NCBI GenBank assembly: GCA_027186245.1
Contig: CP114484.1
Span: 3,608,501 to 3,672,500, forward strand
Reading direction: 5' to 3'
DNA length: 64,000 bases
From: Coriaria nepalensis
Lineage: Eukaryota > Streptophyta > Magnoliopsida > Cucurbitales > Coriariaceae
Shown: positions 58,100 to 64,000 of the stretch, one piece after another
Layout: every line of letters starts with the position of its first letter
Position numbering within the stretch: the stretch's first letter is position 1
Notes under the pieces: model-generated
Databases searched by the model: none
The model's input: the letters and a program-made list of their open reading frames with translations, nothing else
What the model was told of the DNA's origin: nothing
Translations under genes and position numbers: made by a program

Positions 58100-58936
58100 T
58101 AAAAGTAGCAATTATTACATATTACATATGTAGAACCATAATAGTATCTTTTTTGGACGCTATCACAATCAATCTTCCCGAACAAGGCTTAGACCAACGG
58201 CCAGTGAACAATCCTTTTCCTTAGATTCTCTTTTACATCTCTCTTTGTTTTTGTTTTTCGAAAAAGGAGAAAAGGTGAGGAAACTAGATTCTCTCCATAA
58301 CACGTATTGCAATACCATTGCAAACAATCGCAGTGAATATCCCTTTTGTCTGTCTCAAACTTTGAGGAATATTCCTCCACCTTCCAACCTCCAAGCTCCA
58401 ACCATTGTCGACTTCTTAGACTTCTTTTTGTATAATTATAATTATTCTTATTTCTGTCCAAAACCGAAACCGAAATGCAACTTGCGAAATGACTAAATAT
58501 AATCTGATAAAAAAAATTTAAATAAAAAGAATTAATAAAAATTAAGTAAATAAAAATTACATAATAATCACGATAGTACTACTCATATAATAAGCATGTC
58601 CATTTACTGCCTAATGCATAATTTAAGCAGTTATGCACATAAGAATAGTAACAAATCTGTTAAAAGATTTGTGGAGGAACCATACATGTTCTATTTGTTA
58701 AATTATTATCACACCCCACTGCTAGCATAATCGAGAGTGATTTCGATTTAATCAGAAATTAAATAATTAATTTATAAATATTTAATCTACTAATTAAATT
58801 TATTAAATAGTATTTAATTAATTTAAGATCTACATAATATTTTTAAGGTCCAAAAGAAATCTGATTGACTATTAAAAAGTTAATGAGCCGAACCGATGTT
58901 GTAAGATTAGGCCTAATGTTGTACTTTAATATTACT
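58100..58936. other. AT-rich spacer
   Basis: No gene. The frame at 58245-58496 is not supported by any motif. The part 58720-58920 is almost pure ATTAA words and resembles sequence near 8200-8300. Confidence 0.55.
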
Positions 58937-59437
58937 GTAAATTAGATATTACTCCCCAAATTTTACTAGATTTAGGTTCCTCAAATTTATAAATTTAGAC
59001 CTACACCCTTCTAATTTTCATAAATAAGACTTAGGTCCCTAATTTCAAGACTCCATTAAAAAATAAAGTAATTCCATTATCCGCTCATTTATAACAACCT
59101 GGCCCTTTTTTATTTGATCCATATTTAATAATATATTTTCCTTTTTCTAACTTTTATTTTTTCCATGATGGTCTTTTCTTTTTCTTTTTTAATCCTGTTC
59201 ATGAAAAAATAAAAGAAGAAACAAAAAGAAAATAGATTTCTAAATGGATCGCATAAAAAATGGGTCGAGTTATTATAAACGAACGAATAATGAGATTAGT
59301 TAATTTTTTAACGGAATCTTAAAATCAGGAACCTAAGTATAGTTTATGAAACTTACAAGGGTATAGCTCTATTTCTATAAGTTTGAGGGATCTAAATGTA
59401 GTAAAATAAAAATTTAAGAGAGTAATATCTTGTTTAC
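58937..59437. mobile_element. Foldback element with ~240-bp inverted arms
   Basis: The left half read forward and the right half read in reverse complement match along nearly the whole length: agatattactc, atttaggttcctcaaa against atttagatccctcaaa, acttaggtccctaattt against acttaggttcctgattt, attccattatccgctc against atctcattattcgttc, and ttttttatttgatccat against ttttttatgcgatccat. The loop lies near 59165-59215. It encodes nothing. Size and long arms fit a Mutator-type MITE, but no clean target-site duplication is visible. Confidence 0.85.
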
Positions 59438-61164
59438 TCTTAATTTTAGCATCTAAAATTATGTGATGACTTGGAATATGTTTACTCATAAAAGTGATTA
59501 GTGAAAAATAGAATTAGTAAGGTCTAATTTTATCGCCGAGTATTTATTAAATAAATCGGGCTTGTGATCCATGGCCTAAACTCACTTGCCTGCATAAGAG
59601 AGAGCGTTTAACCCTTCCCTATAATACCAGCTGCCCACTTAAAGGAAGAGACAGAGAAAATTTGTCACGGCCTAAAATCGGGCGTGACTAAATGCATGAC
59701 CCTATGAGTCAACCCATAAAATCAAGCAAGCCTCTATTGAAATTACCCATGAACTTAATAATATTTTCATGAACTGAATAATAATTCATATATAGTATAT
59801 ACTTCTAATTGTATATATTTAGTAGGTTAGTTATAAACGTTGATTATATACAACAGAGCAACCTAATAGCCTACATGCATCCTATATACAATTGTAGAAG
59901 TGGATTGCACATTTTTCAAGAGGATTCTAGGCAACCTCAAAATGAGAGGTCCACAGAGAACACCAACTTCTGAGTATCTCGAATGAAGAACAAGCACGAT
60001 CAGAAATCTAAAAGGGAAAATTTTGAGAGAAAAATAATAAATGGAGACTTAGTGAATAAATATTACACGATCACGGACAAGCCTCCTAATAAAATATGAA
60101 CGCACATTTAAAATAGTGAACACATCCTAATATTATTTCAAAGTGTCTTTTACCTCACGAACATGGCTAAGAAATATGACCATACGAAAATCATACAAGA
60201 ATCACAACATTGCACGTGAACTCAAGACATATCAACTAAAAGAATAACTCATCAAAATTATGTAATAAATTATCCAGAACTTAAGTGGTGGTTCTCGTAA
60301 TACTTTGCTCCCATAATATTTAATAAATTGAAATGCACTAAGCCTATCAACTCGATTGATAATTGTAGTGTAGTTATTCTGAGAACTTTCAAAAAGTTCA
60401 ATCAATACATATAATATAATCACTAGCAATTCAATAATTCATTCATAGTCACTTATAACCAATGTATCCAAATTGTTATAAAAAAACTCATGAACAAACA
60501 ATGAAACAAGATTCATACTTTAATTGCCAGTTTATATTTCTAATACTTGTCCTGTCTAATGATTACCTATCAAATAAATCTTAAAACCAGGCTTCTCATG
60601 CAACAAATTACATCCAACGCATCAAGTGAAATATTTATATATGTGTTCTAAGTTCAATGAAACTAATCATAGACAACCAAATCCAATTACCTAAATCCTG
60701 AAGCAAATCAAAAGATTTAAAATATTTATTATGTAATCATATAATATTTACGAATATGTCAAAATATTGCAACAAAACTGAACCAAGAGGTTTCATGTAC
60801 AAGAATCGTCAACATACCTATATTCAAGAATTAGGATTTGATGACTCATTCCGGCTAAGATATAAAAATTGAATTAGAATAATGAACTAGACCCGCCTCC
60901 TTTAATTTAATGATACTAGCCAGCCGGTACCAAAACTAACTTATATCTCAACCTACCTCTTATCTAACAAATCGAAGGTACCGAACCCGGTACCTTATAT
61001 TTCTTATCTAACAAATATACGGAAAGAAAGAGAAAGAAAGAAAACAAAGCGAAAAGACAGCAAACAGAAAAATAAAACAAAGGAAACAACAAGACAAAGC
61101 CGAAAAAACGGGGGGGGAAAAATATCAAACTACCTCAGAAGCTCAAGACCACCACCGAGGAAGC
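59438..61164. other. Spacer with LTR-like words and a GGTACC hairpin
   Basis: At 59668-59693 a gtcacggcc...gggcgtgac inverted word, frequent in plant LTRs, is present without a definable partner LTR. A perfect 9-base stem with a 4-base loop (aaggtaccg, aacc, cggtacctt) lies at 60975-60996. Frames here have no motifs. Confidence 0.45.
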
Positions 61165-61430
61165 CCGCTGACTCTTTCTCTTATATAAAAGATAGGGTGT
61201 TCTCCAAGCTAAAAGAGTGGAAACAGAACCTCATTTCTCAAAGCGGTAGGGAAGTCCTTATCAAGGTAGTGGCAATGGAAATCCTTTCATATGATATGTC
61301 CTCTTTTAAATTGCCTAAGAAGGTGTACTTAAAGATCAACTCAACAGTGGCTAACTATTGGTGGGGACAATCTGCTCAGCAAAGGAATGTCGAGATAAAC
61401 TCCTGGGTTAGAGGCCACTTTCTTTTGTAA
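61165..61430 (+). pseudogene. Inverted LINE ORF2 segment
   Basis: Plus-strand translation reads SFSYIKDRVFSKLKEWKQN, then LISQSGREVLIKVVAMEI, then SSFKLPKKVYLKINSTVANYWWG. This matches the plant LINE ORF2 segment that normally follows directly after the reverse transcriptase. It is on the opposite strand to, and abuts, the RT part at 61433. Confidence 0.8.
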
Positions 61431-61432
61431 GA

Positions 61433-62800
61433 TTTCCCCCAACTTCACCCTTAGACCTTCTTCTGCATTTTGGCTGAATATGGCTTGATATCTCTTAGTT
61501 TTGCCTCTTTCCCGATGCGTGACAATACTCCTGGATTATACTTAAATATTTCTGCACTTTTGTTCCTCCGCTTGAGCAAAGAAGAGGGAATCATCTGTCA
61601 AGAAAAGTGAGATAACATTGGCCAATATTTATTTATTTGAATTTCCTTCATAGGGCTGCTTTGCCGCTTTCCACCCTGCCACGAATGTTTCTAGAGAGCA
61701 TGTCTAATACTAGTAGGAATAGCTATGAGGATAATGGATCCTCTTGTCTCAAAACTCTAGTGGGAAAGACCTTTCCCTTTTTTTTTTTTTTCCTTTCACT
61801 TCAGACAATAGAGTAGGATACTTTAGAAATGCATTCCAAGATCCAGTTAACCCAAGTATCGCAAAAGGCCATTTGTTCCATAACTGCTTTTAAACCTTAT
61901 CATAGGCCTTATTCATGTCTATCGTCAGAGCAACCAAAGCTTTTCTGCCCTTTTTATTCAAGTTAAGATGGTGAAACATTTCCTAAGCCACTATTACATT
62001 GTCTTGGGTATGCCTCCCTGGAACAAAAGCACCTTGATTCTTAGAGATAATATAATCTAGGAAAGGTTTCTGTCTATTGACCAAAACTTTTGATATTATC
62101 GTGAATCCAAGGTTGCAGAGACTAATTGGCCTGAATTGAGAGACCAACTCAGAGCCCTTACTTTTGGGATCATAATCAAGACAATAGCTACCAATTCTCT
62201 CAACATTATTCCACTCCTAAAGAAGCCCGTTGTTGCCTTAACCACATCTTCCCCTATCGTGCTCGAGTATTTTTGGTAGAACAATCCGTTGTAACCATCT
62301 AGGCCAGGAGCCTTCATCCCTCCTAGTTGAAATGTTGCTTTAATGACCCCTTCCTCTGAGTTTTCTCTAAACAATCTCAAGTTCCTATCCGGGTTAATCA
62401 AAACTGGAATAGACTGTAACATGTTACTCCACTCTACTAACTCATATTTAGTGAAAAATGAATCATAGAAACTGTTGAATAGCCCCCCAATTTCCTCCTC
62501 GCGTCTAGTCCACTCCTTATCCGCTTCCTTCAATTGAGTTATCTTATTTTTCTGCCTTATATGGATAACAGAGTGGTGAAAGAAGCTAGTATTTTGATCT
62601 TCATGAGAGATCAAATTCACTCCAACTCTTTGTGCCCAATAAATCTCCTCATTGCTCCAAACTTCTTATACTTGCTTGTGAGGTAAGACATTTACATACA
62701 GACCCTCTCTGTCCTATCAAGATCCTGCAATTTTGCTAGCTTGGATTTAATCCCCACAATTAGTTTATGGTTATTGGGAAAGGCTTTTTCGCATCACTTG
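61433..62800 (-). pseudogene. LINE (non-LTR retrotransposon) ORF2 reverse transcriptase remnant
   Basis: Minus strand from about 62800. Segments in order: RVGVNLISHEDQNTSFFHH (about 62620), KATFQLGGMKAPGLDGYNG and LFYQKYSSTIGEDVVKA (about 62340-62230), VLIMIPKV (about 62170), LCNLGFTIISKVLVNRQKP, NQGAFVPGRHTQDNVIVA, LVALTIDMNKAYDKV (about 61930-61900) and the catalytic ADDSLFFAQAEE region (about 61590). These are LINE RT blocks. Frameshifts, stops and a missing QGCPLSP segment show it is dead. The 5' endonuclease part and the 3' tail are absent. Confidence 0.87.
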
Positions 62801-64000
62801 ATGAACAAGGGAACTGCAGTATTTAAGCTTTCTCATTATAATGTAAGCCCTAGATCCCAAGACTTCTACCTATCTCAACACAATCCTCTTTAGTAGCCCA
62901 AATCATCTTAAATTTGAACACCTTTATGGTTCGTTTGGTTCTGATTTATGAGTGGAATGAGAATGAGTGGAACGGGTAGGATGAGAATCGATAGAATCAT
63001 AGATGGAATGAGGTTCGCAAAAAAATGAAATAATGAAGATGAGAATTAAATTTGCACATATTTTTTTGATTCTCGATATTATTACCTTCTAAACATGTAA
63101 TAAAAAGAATCAATTTTTCTCCGATCAAGAAATCAAAAATTGGTTAATCTTCATTTCGTAGAATAGATGGAATGTAATCAAATGGCATAAAATGAAATCG
63201 ATTCCATTTCTTGATTCTATAGAGTCATGATATTCTGAATCAAGGATAAAGGGAGAGAAGTCGAATCCAAATATAGTTAATCTAATGTGGGTGTTTATTT
63301 ATTTACAAAATTTATTAATATTTAAAAAATATATATATATATGAACATCAAATTTACAATGAACGAGGAATGTAGAAGTTAAGTGCGAGTTTCCTTTGTA
63401 ACCTATTCACGATATGGGCTGGGCTTTTTATTCTACCGGCATAAAAGTCCTTCACAATGCTTTACTATTATCCAAACAAATTTAAAGAAGACGAAAAAAA
63501 AAAAAGAGAAGGAGATCTGAGGAAAGCCTATGATGGCTATAGTTATGGGCTGTAAAGTTAGTACAAAAAGGAACCATCAACGAATCGAATGTTGATAGTT
63601 TACGAATTATGAGAGACAAATTCTTGGACGAAAATTCCCTTTAATCACTTTGTATAAAATGTATAAGATAAGATTCCTCACACAGATCATCATCATCATC
63701 ATCATCATCATATATAGTGATTGCTAGCTAGTCTCTTTGGATTTTTGTTTAATTGGATGCTTCGATACTTATCTTTATGATACCAAGTTTCTATTTTTAA
63801 AGAAACAAAGTTTGAACTTTGAAGTCAGAACATTGTTCACTTCCCTTATTGTTGTTATTATTATTATTCTTATCATCATCATCATTGTCTTAGAATTAAC
63901 GGTGCTAAAAAGAAATAATGAGAACACATGTAAAACATAAAGTTATCAATAATAAACATATAACACACGTAACTCACACACTTGTAGTACTTTGGTGGGA
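62801..64000. other. Spacer at the window end
   Basis: No gene is supported. A stretch at 62935-63240 is rich in ggaatgag/gaatgagaatg words of the kind seen in small DNA elements but lacks clear paired ends. An (ATC)n run of about eight units lies at 63687-63711 and a (TTA/ATC)-rich part near 63850-63885. Confidence 0.55.

Noticed and set aside
61165..62800. Classic twin-priming 5' inversion of a LINE
   Set aside because: In twin priming the 5' part is inverted relative to the 3' part on its 5' side; here the placement of the two parts does not fit for either orientation.
62935..63240. ggaatgag-rich stretch resembling the ends of a MITE
   Set aside because: Paired inverted ends and a target-site duplication could not be defined.
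1..64000. CRISPR arrays, rRNA genes, tRNA genes
   Set aside because: No regularly spaced direct repeats of CRISPR type, no rRNA sequence and no cloverleaf with intact A/B boxes was seen by eye. A covariance-model scan would be decisive for tRNAs.

Overview
This window is nuclear DNA of a flowering plant, almost certainly a eudicot. It is AT-rich. It carries a DELLA-type GRAS gene, an HRS1/HHO-type GARP gene, spliced genes with GT..AG introns, many plant LTR retrotransposons, a MULE-type transposon remnant carrying a DUF1985-Ulp1 gene, and a decayed piece of plastid rbcL. I cannot name the species. There is no bacterial operon, CRISPR array, rRNA gene, or tRNA gene that I can see.

Layout. 0-5.3 kb: AT-rich spacer, a small promoter-backed peptide gene (1310-1504), a recent ~0.77 kb tandem duplication (1958-3500) and a 5'-truncated Ty1/copia element on the minus strand. 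5.3-14.4 kb: spacer with microsatellites. 14.4-19.3 kb: a complete but decayed minus-strand copia element with LTRs, PBS and PPT. 20.4-22.0 kb: the intact intronless DELLA-like gene. 22.6-29.4 kb: a Ty3/gypsy element bounded by a perfect 5-bp target-site duplication, without recognisable pol, with gag on one strand and another ORF on the other. 29.7-30.2 kb: a TRIM-like miniature retroelement. 32.1-32.4 kb: an orphan promoter-like patch. 33 kb: a copia scrap. 34.3-38.6 kb: a MULE remnant with a convergent DUF1985-Ulp1 pseudogene and a tandem duplication. 39.5-45.4 kb: a second gypsy element of the same layout as the first, with its right LTR cut off. 45.4-49.7 kb: two abutting plus-strand copia remnants.

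50.4-52.6 kb: a nine-exon gene for an RRM protein with an Arg/Asp/Glu-rich middle and a helical tail. 52.9-53.8 kb: a hAT-like non-autonomous element. 54.1-56.0 kb: a four-exon minus-strand HHO/NIGT1-type GARP transcription factor gene. 57.7-58.1 kb: rbcL fragment. 58.9-59.4 kb: a nearly complete foldback element. 61.2-62.8 kb: a LINE fragment with a local inversion.

Only four loci look functional: the DELLA-like protein (gibberellin signalling), the HHO factor (nitrate/phosphate-type transcriptional repression), the RRM protein (probable RNA processing) and, with low confidence, the small peptide gene. They are independent plant genes, not a cluster. The most interesting signals are the paired pol-less gypsy elements with an antisense ORF plus a minisatellite, the altered DELLA motif (DGLLA), and the many signs of C-to-T/G-to-A decay in the inserted DNA.
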